Assembly: GCA_035762175.1 (NCBI GenBank)
Contig: DASTPP010000407.1
Coordinates: 15,620 to 79,619, forward strand
DNA length: 64,000 nucleotides
Direction of reading: 5' to 3'
DNA from: DASTPP01 sp035762175
Lineage (GTDB): Bacteria > Myxococcota_A > Polyangia > Polyangiales > Polyangiaceae
In this document: one piece after another, positions 1-8,791 of the stretch
Numbering within the stretch: the first letter of the stretch is position 1
How the letters are laid out: each line of letters begins with the position of its first letter
Translations under genes and position numbers: made by a program
The notes under the pieces: model-generated
Seen by the model: the letters and a program-made list of their open reading frames with translations, nothing else
Told to the model about the DNA's origin: nothing
The model's database searches: none

Positions 1-1107
1 GACGACCAGGCGGGCGTCGTCGTCGCGGCCGTCGTAGAGCTTGATCGCCGCCGCGAACCAGTGCGGCTCGGCGAGCTCGGGCGTCGCCGCCCGCAGCGCG
101 TTGACCCGCTCGACGTAGTCGCGCTTCGTGAGCCCGAGCGCCCCCTCGAGCCCCCGCTGCAGCGCCCCGAAGGCGGCGTCGGCCGCCCGCCGCGCGGCGA
201 AGTAGGGCCGCAGCGACCCGAGCGCGTACGCCGACGCCTCGTGATCGAGCCCGAGGCGGGCGAAGGCGGGCGCGACCTCGGCCTCGTCGCCGAGCCCGAG
301 CAAGAAGGCGATGCGCCGCGCGCCCCGCTCGCCCAGCGTGGCCATGTGGCCGTGCAGGCGCAGGTACTCGGCCGCCTTGAGCTTCATCAAGAAGGCCCGC
401 CCCGCGCGGTCGCGGAACCTCGCCACCACGCCCTCGCGCCCGCTCATGGCCGCGACGTGCCCGAGCACCTCGTCGAGCCCCCGGGGCAGCGCGTGCGCGG
501 GCGCGGGCGGCACCCCCGCCCGCCGCTCGAGGTGCTCGCTGAGGTCGCCGCCCCAGCGCGGCGCGAGCGTGCGCTTGCACACCGCGCCCAGAAAGTAGAG
601 CCCCGGCTCGTCGTAGCGAATCACCAGCGCGTGCTCCGGACCGACGAACTCGAAGAGCAGCGAGTGGCCCGCGACGAGCGGATCTCGCCCCCCCTCGAGC
701 AGCTCGAGCAGCCCCGGGTGCCGCCGCTCGATGAGCGCCCGCACCGGCTTCTCGAACGACCCGAGCGTCGCCTGCCCGCGCGTGCGCAGCGCCGGCCCCC
801 CCTCGCGCGCGTCGGCCACGACGAGCGTGCCGTCGAGCTTCTCGACGAACTCGACCTCGCCCGACGCGAGCGCGCCCCGGAACGCCGCGTCGTGGTCGGC
901 GCGCTCGCCGTGGTTGAAGAACTTCGGCCAGCCCGCCGACCGCACGTGGCCCTGCCGGTCGGTCACCAGCGACCGCAAGGGCAGCTCGTCGTCGCGCCAG
1001 GCATACTTGGTCTTGAAGGGCTGAATCAGCACCTCGTCGCCGTGGTGCGTCACCCGGAAGCTCTTGCGGTCGATGGCGTCGAGATCGACGCGGTAGGTCG
1101 AAGACAT
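1..1107 (-). CDS. T4 Rnl1-like RNA ligase, C-terminus beyond window
   Basis: ATP-dependent nucleotidyltransferase that should join RNA 5'-phosphate and 3'-hydroxyl ends, as in tRNA repair. Reading from the ATG at 1107, 369 codons are in the window and the frame runs off the left edge. Visible motifs are KFFNHGE (about residue 62), the nucleotidyl-lysine motif EKLDG with Lys at about 90, a motif III-like FEFVGP, the EGVVAR motif IV and the MKLKAAEY motif V. These fit the RNA ligase 1 group rather than NAD DNA ligase. It lies 281 bp downstream of the Hsp70-like gene on the same strand, separated by a GC-rich tandem repeat. The family call is solid; the substrate is not known. Confidence 0.82.
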   Translation of the reverse strand, partial: MSSTYRVDLDAIDRKSFRVTHHGDEVLIQPFKTKYAWRDDELPLRSLVTDRQGHVRSAGWPKFFNHGERADHDAAFRGALASGEVEFVEKLDGTLVVADAREGGPALRTRGQATLGSFEKPVRALIERRHPGLLELLEGGRDPLVAGHSLLFEFVGPEHALVIRYDEPGLYFLGAVCKRTLAPRWGGDLSEHLERRAGVPPAPAHALPRGLDEVLGHVAAMSGREGVVARFRDRAGRAFLMKLKAAEYLRLHGHMATLGERGARRIAFLLGLGDEAEVAPAFARLGLDHEASAYALGSLRPYFAARRAADAAFGALQRGLEGALGLTKRDYVERVNALRAATPELAEPHWFAAAIKLYDGRDDDARLVV

Positions 1108-1194
1108 GGTTCTCTCGCCCCCAGCCCGCTCGTCTCGGTTCGGCGGGCGCGGCCGCCCGCAGTATACCCCCACGCAGCCCGCGCGCGACCGCCC

Positions 1195-1354
1195 GACGTC
1201 GCCCCCACGGCGCGCGCGACTCGCCAATGTCGCCCCCACGGCGCGCGCGACTCGCCGATGTCGCCCCCGGGGCCCGCCCGCGCCCGGCCGACGTCGCCCC
1301 CGGGGCCCCGCCCCCGACCGGCCGACGTCGCCCCCGGGGCCCGCCCCCGCTCGC
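1195..1354. repeat. GC-rich tandem repeat, 31-33 bp unit, about five copies
   Basis: The core GAYGTCGCCCCC recurs at 1195, 1226, 1257, 1290 and 1323, giving spacings of 31, 31, 33 and 33 bp. Units 1-3 carry CACGGCGCGCG between cores; later units carry GGGGCCCGCCC, so two sub-types are present. The block fills the gap between the Hsp70-like and RNA ligase genes and has no credible ORF. Confidence 0.75.
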
Positions 1355-1388
1355 CGAGGGCCGCGCTCGACCCGGCCGAGCGCCGGGG

Positions 1389-2681
1389 TCAGTGCGCCGA
1401 GCCCGCCGCGATCTGGCGCGCCCGCTCGGCCAGGCCCTGCACGACCGAGTGAAAGCTCTTGAGCTGCCGCACCTTCTCGCGCCCGAAGCGCTCTTCGATC
1501 GCCCGCGCGATGCGCGGCACCCGCGCCGTGCCCCCCGTGCAGCAGACCGCGTCGACGTCGCCGAACGCGAGCCCCGCCTCGCTCACCGTGCGGTCGAGCG
1601 CCCGCAAGACGGCGCCCGTCTCGCGCTCGCTGCCCGCCTCGAACTCGGCGCGCTCGACCCACTCGCGGATGTCCATCGACGGGTACTCGAAGACGAACTC
1701 GGCGCCCGTCGCGTCCGACAGGGCGCACTTGGTCTGCTCGATCTCGTCGAAGACCTGGAAGGCGAGCGAGTCTTCGACCAAGGTGAGAAGCTGGTTCATC
1801 TTCTGCTGGTCGCCCGGGCCGAGCGACCAGGCCCGCACGTCGCGCAAGAAGGCGAGCACGTCGCGGTGCTGCAGCACGACCATGTCGGCCGGCGAGCAGA
1901 GCTTCTCGACGATGGGCTTGGGCATCGTCAAGACGTTGCCCCCGAGCGGCACGCGGTAGCTCACCTCGGCGCCGAAGTGGCGCGCGATCTTGTGGCGCAT
2001 CAGGCTGCCGTCGAGCGCGTCGCCCGCGACCGAGATGCCCCCGAGCGAGAGCACGTCGCCCGGGCCGAAGCCGTCGCGCCCCATGCGCACCACCGTATAG
2101 TCGGACGTGCCGCCGCCGAAGTCGGCCACCAGCACCGTCATCGGCCGCTCGAGCGCGAGCCGAAAGTCGTGCGCCGCCGCCACCGGCTCGGGGCAGAAGT
2201 GCACCTCGGCGAAGCCCGCGATCTCCGCCGCCCGCTCGAGCCGCGCCTCGGCCAGCGCGTCGCCCTCGGCGTCGAGCGAGAACTTCGCCGGCCGCCCCAG
2301 CACCACCCGCTCGACCCGCGCCCCGAAGTGCCGGTCGGCCCGCTCGCGCATCTCGCGCAGGAGCCGCCCCACCAGATCTTCGATCGTCACGACCCGGGCG
2401 CCGATCTGCGTGCCCGAGAAGGCCTTGTCGGGCAAATACTTCTTGAGCGATCGAATGAAGCGCCCCTGCATGCCGCCCTCGACGAAGTCGCGCACCGCCG
2501 CCGACCCGCACGAGAACCGGCCCTGCTCGAAGAAGAGCAGGCTGCGCAACACCGTCGGGTCGCCCTCGCCCTCGTCGAGCGGTATCGGCGCGCTCGTCGC
2601 CTCGGCGCTCGCCGCCGCCAGCAGCGAGTTCGAGGTGCCAAAGTCGACGGCGTAGATCTCGGGCCGGAAGGGCGTCGCCAT
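1389..2681 (-). CDS. Hsp70 family protein (YegD-like, short)
   Basis: Actin-fold ATPase of the DnaK superfamily, 430 residues, shorter than DnaK (about 640) and lacking a full substrate-binding domain, as in the YegD group. The first phosphate loop VDFGTSNS is at about 12-19, the second phosphate motif VADFGGGTSDY at 185-195 and an adenosine-type motif GGTARVPRI near 385. Such proteins are thought to act as dedicated chaperones; the client is unknown. The ATG at 2681 is the natural start because the frame reaches the DFGT motif at the usual distance. The RNA ligase gene follows on the same strand, so co-transcription is possible, though the repeat between them weakens that idea. Confidence 0.88.
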   Translation of the reverse strand: MATPFRPEIYAVDFGTSNSLLAAASAEATSAPIPLDEGEGDPTVLRSLLFFEQGRFSCGSAAVRDFVEGGMQGRFIRSLKKYLPDKAFSGTQIGARVVTIEDLVGRLLREMRERADRHFGARVERVVLGRPAKFSLDAEGDALAEARLERAAEIAGFAEVHFCPEPVAAAHDFRLALERPMTVLVADFGGGTSDYTVVRMGRDGFGPGDVLSLGGISVAGDALDGSLMRHKIARHFGAEVSYRVPLGGNVLTMPKPIVEKLCSPADMVVLQHRDVLAFLRDVRAWSLGPGDQQKMNQLLTLVEDSLAFQVFDEIEQTKCALSDATGAEFVFEYPSMDIREWVERAEFEAGSERETGAVLRALDRTVSEAGLAFGDVDAVCCTGGTARVPRIARAIEERFGREKVRQLKSFHSVVQGLAERARQIAAGSAH

Positions 2682-2710
2682 GCTCTCGCCCTCATACTAC
2701 GGCCCTTACG

Positions 2711-2860
2711 GCCGCGTCAGGGCGCCCGAAAGCGAGCGAGCCGGTGAGGCGCCCCCGCCGCCCGGGTCAAGGCGTCCGAACGCGGTAGAGCCGGTAGGGC
2801 GCCCCCGCCGCCCGGGTCAAGGCGTCCGAACGCGGTAGAGCCGGTAGGGTGCCCCCGCCG
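2711..2860. repeat. 50-bp tandem repeat (3 copies) spanning a stop codon
   Basis: Copies are 2711-2760 (diverged), 2761-2810 and 2811-2860. The last two differ at one base (2800 versus 2850). The third copy contains the stop codon and last 14 codons of the gene ending at 2817, so the other two copies are extra 3' ends of that gene, including its stop. Confidence 0.9.
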
Positions 2861-3959
2861 CCATGCGCTCGCGCGCCGGCGGCCGCAAGAGCTGGTCGAT
2901 GTACGCGGGGATGGCGCTATCGGTGAAGAGCACCGCCCCGTCGGGCGCCACCGCGACCCCGTCGGCCCAGACCACCTCGGGCCGCCGGGCGAGCGTGCGC
3001 AGGCCGCCCGCCGGGTCGAGCCGCGCGACGCCGCCGTTCTCGACGTCGGTGACGAGCACCGAGCCGTCGGCCGCGATCTCGATGCCGTCGCTGAGCGGCT
3101 TCGGCCCCACCCGCTCGACCTTCGCCGCGAGCGCCTCGTCGCCCAGCGCGGGGTCGCGCAGGTGCTCGGTGCGCACGCGGTAGAGCGTGTCGTGGCTCAT
3201 CGTGGCGTAATAGAGCCAGGCCCCGTCGGGGCTGAGCGCGATGCCGTCGACGCCGACCGAGAAGGTCAGCAGCCCGTAGCCCACGCGGTGCGGCCCGTGC
3301 GCCGTGCGGATCACCCAGTCTTGCGGCTGGGTCGAGGGGTGCCCCGCGAGCCGCGTGCGCACCCCCCAGCCGGCGACGTCGACGACGAGAATCGACGCCG
3401 CGGTGAACCGGAACGCCCCGGTGTCGGCCAGGTAGATCGTTTGCCCGTCGGGCGAGACCCGCAGATCTTGCGAGAAGCGGGCGACGCCCGGCTCGAACTC
3501 GTGGTCGACGACGCGCCGGCCGCTGGCCAGATCGTAGGCGATGAGCCGGGTGCGGGCCCGATCGAGCGTCGCGGGCGCGATGAGCCAGAGCCGGTCGAGG
3601 GCGTCGACCGTCATGCCGAAGATGAACTTGAGGTCGCCTTGCGCGGCGAGGTCGGGGTAAGGCCTCGGCTTGCCCTCGACCAGCTCGAAGACGAAGGCGT
3701 CGGTGAAGCGGTGCGAGTTGGTGAAGGGGTGCGTGTTGTAAAAGACCCGCCCCCGGCGCGAGACGGTGACGTTGCCGAGGGGCAGGGGGTGCTCGACCAG
3801 CACCTCGACCCGCCCGGCCGGCACCAGCGGCTCGGTGCTGACGTCGGGGTAGGGGCGCCCCCCGCCGTAGCGCAGCTTCACGAAGACGAGCAGGGCGGCG
3901 ACCAGCCCCGCGAGGGCGAGGCCGAGCGGGGCGAGGCGCCGGAGCTTGGTGCGAGCCAT
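2817..3959 (-). CDS. Yellow/major royal jelly protein-like beta-propeller protein
   Basis: About 380 residues. An N-terminal membrane segment (residues about 8-28, LGLALAGLVAALLVFV) is followed by a propeller with repeated blades such as SPDGQTIYLAD, SPDGAWLYYATM and LSDGIEIAADGSVLVTD. The last motif and the DALDRLWLIAP segment fit the MRJP/Yellow and SMP-30 superfamily; the ligand is unknown. The protein is probably anchored with the propeller in the periplasm. ATG 3959 is preferred; ATG 3974 adds five residues. It is divergent from a LysR regulator with about 50 bp between starts, a usual arrangement for a LysR-controlled target. The 3' end is tandemly duplicated. Confidence 0.78.
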   Translation of the reverse strand: MARTKLRRLAPLGLALAGLVAALLVFVKLRYGGGRPYPDVSTEPLVPAGRVEVLVEHPLPLGNVTVSRRGRVFYNTHPFTNSHRFTDAFVFELVEGKPRPYPDLAAQGDLKFIFGMTVDALDRLWLIAPATLDRARTRLIAYDLASGRRVVDHEFEPGVARFSQDLRVSPDGQTIYLADTGAFRFTAASILVVDVAGWGVRTRLAGHPSTQPQDWVIRTAHGPHRVGYGLLTFSVGVDGIALSPDGAWLYYATMSHDTLYRVRTEHLRDPALGDEALAAKVERVGPKPLSDGIEIAADGSVLVTDVENGGVARLDPAGGLRTLARRPEVVWADGVAVAPDGAVLFTDSAIPAYIDQLLRPPARERMAAGAPYRLYRVRTP

Positions 3960-4007
3960 GGCCCGAGTATGCACGCCCTCTTGCCATCTCTCTCATCGAT
4001 TGATTCA

Positions 4008-5063
4008 ATGAAATGCATGAACCAGATCGATGCGGCCCGCCTCGACCTGAACCTCTTGACCGCCCTCGGGGCGCTGCTCGCCGAGGGCAGCGTCACGGGC
4101 GCGGCGGCGCGGCTCGGCGTCGGCCAGCCCGCGGCCAGCCACGCCCTCTCGCGCCTGCGCGAGCTCTTCGGCGACCCGCTCTTCGTGCGCGTCGGGCGGC
4201 GCATGGTGCCCACCCCGCGCGCCGAAGCCCTGCGCGAGCCGCTCGCCCGCCTGCTCGACGACGCCTCGCGCCTCGTGCGCCGCGGCGAGCCCTTCGACCC
4301 GCGGCGCAGCGCCCGCGCCTTCGGCCTCGTCTGCCCCGATCTGCTGGCGCCCGTCCTGCCGCGCATCGTCGCGCGACTGAGCCGCCAGGCTCCCGGCGCC
4401 CGCCTCGAGGTCTCGGCGAGGCGAGACGCCAGCGCGATCGCCCTCGAAGAGGGGCGCGCCGATCTCGCTCTCGTGCCCGCCCCCGACGAGGGCCCGGGCC
4501 TCGTGCGCCGGGGCCTCGGCACGGTCCGCTTTGCCGTGCTCGCCCGGCGCGGCCACCCCGCCCTCGCCCGCTCCGGGGCGCTCGACGCCAGGGTCTGGGT
4601 GGCGCACCCGCACGTGATGGTGCGCACCGGGCACCAGGGTCAGAGCATCGTCGCCGGCGCCCTCGCGAGGCTCGGCTGCGAGCGGCGCGTCGGCCTCGTC
4701 GTCCCGACCTTTCTTGCCGCCCTGGTCGCCGTCGCCGAAACCGACTTCTTCTTCACCGCCCCCCGCGAGCTGGTCGGCCCGCTCCTGCGGCGCTTCGATC
4801 TGCTGGCGCTCGACCCACCCCTCGCCGTGCCCGAGGTGCCCGTCGCCGCGGTCTGGCACGAGCGCCACCAGGCCGACGAGGGGCATCGCTTCTTTCGCGA
4901 GCTCGTCCGGGCCGAGATCGAGGCGTTGCTTGGCGAGGGGCGGGCACCCGGGGCCCGCCGCCCCGCCGACCTCGCCCGGCCGGGGGGCGAGCCGCGGCGC
5001 CGGTCGGCCCCTTCGCGTCGGGCGTCGGTGCGGCCCCGCGCGCCCTCGGCGGGCTCGCCTTGA
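4008..5063 (+). CDS. LysR family transcriptional regulator
   Basis: 351 residues. The N-terminal winged helix-turn-helix is clear: LDLNLLTALGALLAEGSVTGAAARLGVGQPAASHALSRLR-type sequence covers about residues 11-50, followed by the FGDPLFVRVGRRMVPT loop typical of the family, and then a periplasmic-binding-protein-like effector domain. The C-terminus (last 40 residues) is a basic Arg/Pro tail not seen in ordinary LysR proteins. ATG 4008 and ATG 4017 are both in frame; either gives an intact HTH. The divergent neighbour at 3959 is the likely target. The effector is not predictable. Confidence 0.88.
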   Translation: MKCMNQIDAARLDLNLLTALGALLAEGSVTGAAARLGVGQPAASHALSRLRELFGDPLFVRVGRRMVPTPRAEALREPLARLLDDASRLVRRGEPFDPRRSARAFGLVCPDLLAPVLPRIVARLSRQAPGARLEVSARRDASAIALEEGRADLALVPAPDEGPGLVRRGLGTVRFAVLARRGHPALARSGALDARVWVAHPHVMVRTGHQGQSIVAGALARLGCERRVGLVVPTFLAALVAVAETDFFFTAPRELVGPLLRRFDLLALDPPLAVPEVPVAAVWHERHQADEGHRFFRELVRAEIEALLGEGRAPGARRPADLARPGGEPRRRSAPSRRASVRPRAPSAGSP

Positions 5064-5403
5064 ATCGCGCCCGCCGCCGCAGTCTTGGGGACAGGTAAAA
5101 ATCTCCTTCTTGGCGCACACCCTCGTCGCCGCACACCAAGGGCACGGCGGGCGTGCCCACGACGCACGAGGCCGGCGTATTGGTCGGCCCCGACGCCCAC
5201 CCCGACGAGGTCTCCGTCATGCAGCGGTCGTCGGTGTTGCCGAGGGTGATGCTGCCGTCGGCGCAGGTGATCCGGTGCTGTAGCTCGTACTGGCGGCCCG
5301 GCAGGGCAGGGAAGCTGAACGGGCAGCCGAAGAGCAAGAACGTGTCGGCGTCGGAGAAGACCTGCGGGGTATTGCAGCGGCTGTCGGTGAAGTTGATGCG
5401 CGT
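5060..5403 (-). pseudogene. Fragment of a cysteine-rich secreted protein
   Basis: The minus frame below 5403 reads protein-like sequence (FTDSRCNTPQVFSDADTF, then ALPGRQYELQHRITC and SCVVGTPAVPLVCGDEG). Directly upstream in frame is a TGA at 5404-5406, and no start lies between. Near 5115 the frame must shift by one base to continue into VCAKKEIFTCPQDCGG. The joined sequence resembles the CGDGxC-n-CPxDC motif common in secreted myxobacterial proteins. The fragment is therefore 5'-truncated and frameshifted, and its 3' end collides with the LysR gene. Confidence 0.5.
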
Positions 5404-5883
5404 TCACGTCGAGGTGCGCAAAACGGCCGATTTCGACACAACCGCCGCGGGCGTTTTTTCATGTCCCGCCGAGGTCGTACAGGCCTCGTTCTTCGAGGCC
5501 CGCCTCGGGGAGGCGATCGGGGTGCTCGAGGCGCTCCGGGGGCGTTGGGGCGAGCTGCTCGTGGTCTGTCGGCGTCTGGGGGTCGGAGGGCGAGCGGTAG
5601 CTCGTGGGCAATGCCCCCACGCCCGAACGGCGGTGCTCGTTGCGCGACGGTTGCGACGAAGCCCTGCGCTGCGGGCGATCGGCCAGGGCAGCACAAAGAA
5701 ATGGTTGGCGTAGCGCCAGGGTAAGGGGGGCTCGGCCTGCGAGGGGTGGTCGCAGGTCGCCTGTGGCAAAAAGGCTCAGGTGAAAAGATACAGAAGCGCC
5801 CTACAAGGGGCGGGGGCCCTGCGCTACGCTCATCGCAAACTTCGCGCACCGCACCGACGGGTGGCGCCGCGGGGTACCGACGC
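5404..5883. other. Intergenic stretch, no convincing gene
   Basis: About 480 bp between the broken secreted-protein fragment and the kinase start. Open frames exist on both strands but none has a ribosome site or recognisable sequence. The last 100 bp presumably hold the kinase promoter; no clear motif was found. Confidence 0.5.
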
Positions 5884-8070
5884 ATGACGCTTACAAACTT
5901 GGGCCCGGGGTTGCTCGTCGACGGTGTGGTGCGCCTGGTGCGCCTGCTCGGCCAGGGTGGCATGGGCTCGATCTGGGTGGCTGAGCACCTGCGGCTGGGC
6001 ACCGAGGTGGCGGTGAAGTTTCTCTCGCCGAGCCTGGCGAGCGAGGCGGCGCCGCTCGTACGCTTTCAGCACGAGGCGATGCTGGCGGCGCAGGTCAAGA
6101 GCCCGCACGTCGTGCAAATCTTCGACCAGGGGGTGTTCGCGGGCGAGCGGCCCTACATCGTGATGGAGCTGCTCGAGGGCGAAGATCTCGGCCAACGCCT
6201 CGACCGCGCGGGCCTGCTCGGGCTCGACGACATGGCCCGCGTGGTGGTGCAGGCCTGCCGCGCGCTCGGCAAGGCGCATGGCTTGGGCATCGTTCACCGA
6301 GACCTCAAGCCCGACAACATCTTCTTGCTCGATCAAGACGGCGAGCTCTTCGTCAAGGTGCTCGACTTCGGCGTCGCCAAGCGCACCGACATGGCGCGCT
6401 CGATGTCTATAACCGACCCGGGCTTGGTGGTCGGCACGCCCCACTACATGAGCCCCGAGCAGATGCTCGAGCAGGGGCCGCTCGACCACCGGGCCGACCT
6501 CTGGTCGCTCGGGGTCGTCGCCTACCGCTGCCTGATCGGGCGCTTGCCCTTCGAAGGCGACACGCTCGGGGGCGTGTACAGCGCCATCGAGCGGGGCACC
6601 TTCGAGCCGCCGAGCCGGGTGCGCGGCGACGTGCCGCCCGAGGTCGACGCGTGGTTCGCGAAGGCGCTGAGCCGCGATCTGTCCGGGCGCTTCGGCTCGG
6701 CGCGCGAGATGGCCGAGGCGCTCGTTGCGGCCTACGCGCTCGACGAGCCGCGCTCGCGCGGCCGGCTCTTCTCGTCGCTCGACGGCACGCGCGATAGCTG
6801 GTTCGCCCTCACGCCCGCGCGCTCCTCGCGGCGCTCGCCCGGCCCGCCCGGCCAGACCTCCGCGCCCTCGTCGCCGGCCTCGCCCGGCCAGGCCTTCTCG
6901 CGCCCCTCGCGGCCTTCGCCTGTCCCGCCCGACCAGGCCGTCGCGCCCTCGTCGCAGCCCTCGCCTGTCTCGCCCGACCAGGCCTTCTCGCGGCCCTCGC
7001 CCGCGTCGCCCGACCAGGCCCAGCCACGCGAGCCGACGGGCTCGTCGGCCGTGCTGGCGCCCGACCCCTTTCCGCCCGAGGCCCTGCCGTCTGCCGAGGC
7101 ACCGCCGCCCTCCGAAGCGCCGCCGCCCTCCGAAGCGCCGCCGCCCTCCGAGGCGCCGCCGCCCTCCGAGGCGCCGCGCCGCTCGCGCCGCTCGCGCCGC
7201 GACATCGCCCGCCGGGCCGCCCTCGGCGTCGTGGCGCTGGTGACGTCGCTCGGCGCGGCCGCCCTCGTCAGCTCGTCACGCAAAACCCTCGATCGCCGCG
7301 CCGACGGCACGGGCGAGGTGACCGCTCTGGGGGCCCTCGGTGCAGTCGAGCCGGCCGGCTCACCCCCGGCCAGCGACACCTCGAACAACGCCGCGGTGCC
7401 GGGCGCGTCCCCTGGCACCTCGAACGATGCCGCGGCGCTAGGCCCATCACCCGACCCCTCGAACGATGCCGCGGCGCTAGGCGCATCACCCGACGCCGCG
7501 GCCTCGCCGTCGGCCGAGGCGCCGCCCGTCGCGTCCGAGGCATTGTCGACGCCCGATCAGCAGGCGGCCCGTCGGCTGGCGCGCACGCAGGGGGCCGACG
7601 CGAGCGAGGCGCCCGCGGTTACTCTCAAGGACAAGCCCGCCACCGACGCAGCCCCCGCCAAGGGCTCGAGCCCCGCGAGTGGCGGCCCCCCGCGCGCAGC
7701 GCAGCCATCGGCAGACTCGATCGCGGCTGCGGTGAGGCGGGTGATGCTGGCGCCGCCCCTGCGCGACGTCGAGCCCGAGCCGGCTGCCCCCGAGGGCTTG
7801 CCCACCGCGCCGCCGTCCGGGGCGCCGCCGTCCGGGGCGCCCCCGCCCGCGGCGGTGCCCCCCGCGGCGGTGCCCCCGCCCGCGACGGCGTCTCCGTCGG
7901 CGGCGACGCCTCCGGGCGGGCCGGCCCCGCCTGCCACTGCACGGCCGCCCGCCGAGGCGCGCCCCTCGGTCGTAGCGCCCCTGCCGGCCAAGGTGTCGCC
8001 CTTCGTCGCAACGCCCCCGCCCGCCGAGGCGCCCCCGGCGGCCGGCGTGTCTGGGGCGGGGGCGCCTTGA
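5884..8070 (+). CDS. Receptor-type Ser/Thr protein kinase with Pro/Ala-rich exterior
   Basis: 728 residues. The cytoplasmic Hanks kinase domain (about 15-290) is complete: glycine loop GQGGMG at 23-28, Lys45 in AVKF, HRDLKPDN at 138-145, DFG at 161-163 and GTPHYMSPEQ. A low-complexity linker with repeats of PSEAPP and SPxSPDQA follows, then one membrane segment (about 443-465, LGVVALVTSLGAAALVSS). The outer part is Ala/Pro/Ser-rich with a repeated SNDAAALG unit and has no known sensor fold. ATG 5884 is chosen because upstream codons are not kinase-like. The order is that of PknB-type transmembrane kinases. Signal and substrates are unknown. Confidence 0.9.
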   Translation: MTLTNLGPGLLVDGVVRLVRLLGQGGMGSIWVAEHLRLGTEVAVKFLSPSLASEAAPLVRFQHEAMLAAQVKSPHVVQIFDQGVFAGERPYIVMELLEGEDLGQRLDRAGLLGLDDMARVVVQACRALGKAHGLGIVHRDLKPDNIFLLDQDGELFVKVLDFGVAKRTDMARSMSITDPGLVVGTPHYMSPEQMLEQGPLDHRADLWSLGVVAYRCLIGRLPFEGDTLGGVYSAIERGTFEPPSRVRGDVPPEVDAWFAKALSRDLSGRFGSAREMAEALVAAYALDEPRSRGRLFSSLDGTRDSWFALTPARSSRRSPGPPGQTSAPSSPASPGQAFSRPSRPSPVPPDQAVAPSSQPSPVSPDQAFSRPSPASPDQAQPREPTGSSAVLAPDPFPPEALPSAEAPPPSEAPPPSEAPPPSEAPPPSEAPRRSRRSRRDIARRAALGVVALVTSLGAAALVSSSRKTLDRRADGTGEVTALGALGAVEPAGSPPASDTSNNAAVPGASPGTSNDAAALGPSPDPSNDAAALGASPDAAASPSAEAPPVASEALSTPDQQAARRLARTQGADASEAPAVTLKDKPATDAAPAKGSSPASGGPPRAAQPSADSIAAAVRRVMLAPPLRDVEPEPAAPEGLPTAPPSGAPPSGAPPPAAVPPAAVPPPATASPSAATPPGGPAPPATARPPAEARPSVVAPLPAKVSPFVATPPPAEAPPAAGVSGAGAP

Positions 8071-8206
8071 GCCGGCTCGCCGTGCGGCGCTTGCTCGACG
8101 AAGTGCGCGGCGAGCGCGGGGCGTGAGCCCCCGCGCCCGGCGACGCGGCCGAACGCCTCACCCGTACGTGGGGCGTTGCGGCCAGCCGGGCGGCGAGTCT
8201 TCTCAT

Positions 8207-8791
8207 TCAGCCGGCGGATGACTTTGCGCGCTTCTTCGCCGAGAGGATGAGGGTCAGGAGCGGGCGCCGGCGCCGGGCGAGTCGACGGATCGTCCGGTCC
8301 AACGCGCCCGCCAAGGCATGCACGTGGGCGAAGAGCCGGTTGTGCGTCGCCTCCGCCCGCAGCACCTTCCACAGTCGCTCGATCACGTTGAGCTGGGGGC
8401 TGTAACTGGGCAGCCGATACAGCTCCAGATGCGGGTGGCGCGCGAGCGCGGCCTTCACCGGCTCGCCCGCGTGCCACGGCGCATTGTCGATCGTGAGCAC
8501 CACGCGCGCGTGCCGCTCGGCCGGGTAGGCGCGCGCGACCGCGTCCAAGTGCCGGGCGAAGGCGTGCGCCAGACGCCGCGTCTTGTGCGTGCCCTCGCGC
8601 CGCCGTTGCCGCTGCTCGCTGACCACGCCGTGGCGCACCAGCCGCCCGGTCACCAGGTCGAGCGAAGCGAACAGATAGAACAGGTCCTTGTCGTCGCGCG
8701 TGCCGACCACGGGCCGCCGGCCCTTGACGCCGAGCGTGCGCACGAGCGTCGGCACCATCGGGAAGCGCGCCTCATCTTGGCTCAGCAGCAC
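8207..8791 (-). CDS. IS630 transposase, DDE catalytic part (orfB)
   Basis: DDE integrase-fold catalytic domain of about 195 residues. The triad is visible: LLSQDEARF (first Asp), LTIDNAPWH (second Asp) and SPQLNVIERLWK (Glu). The GTG at 8791 is only a formal start. The frame is open further upstream to about 8816 (SEAEAGRC), just after a run of five A on the coding strand (T5 at 8815-8819), where the first frame overlaps it. Joining the frames needs a +1 (or -2) shift at that run, giving a normal full-length IS630 transposase. It could be programmed frameshifting or a decay mutation. Confidence 0.85.
   Translation of the reverse strand: MLLSQDEARFPMVPTLVRTLGVKGRRPVVGTRDDKDLFYLFASLDLVTGRLVRHGVVSEQRQRRREGTHKTRRLAHAFARHLDAVARAYPAERHARVVLTIDNAPWHAGEPVKAALARHPHLELYRLPSYSPQLNVIERLWKVLRAEATHNRLFAHVHALAGALDRTIRRLARRRRPLLTLILSAKKRAKSSAG

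Noticed and set aside
61..1452. 463-residue + strand open frame
   Set aside because: Shadow of the RNA ligase gene on the minus strand, which has all ligase motifs.
5404..5769. 121-residue minus frame upstream of the Cys-rich fragment
   Set aside because: The sequence looks like chance translation and is not in frame with the fragment; no ribosome site.
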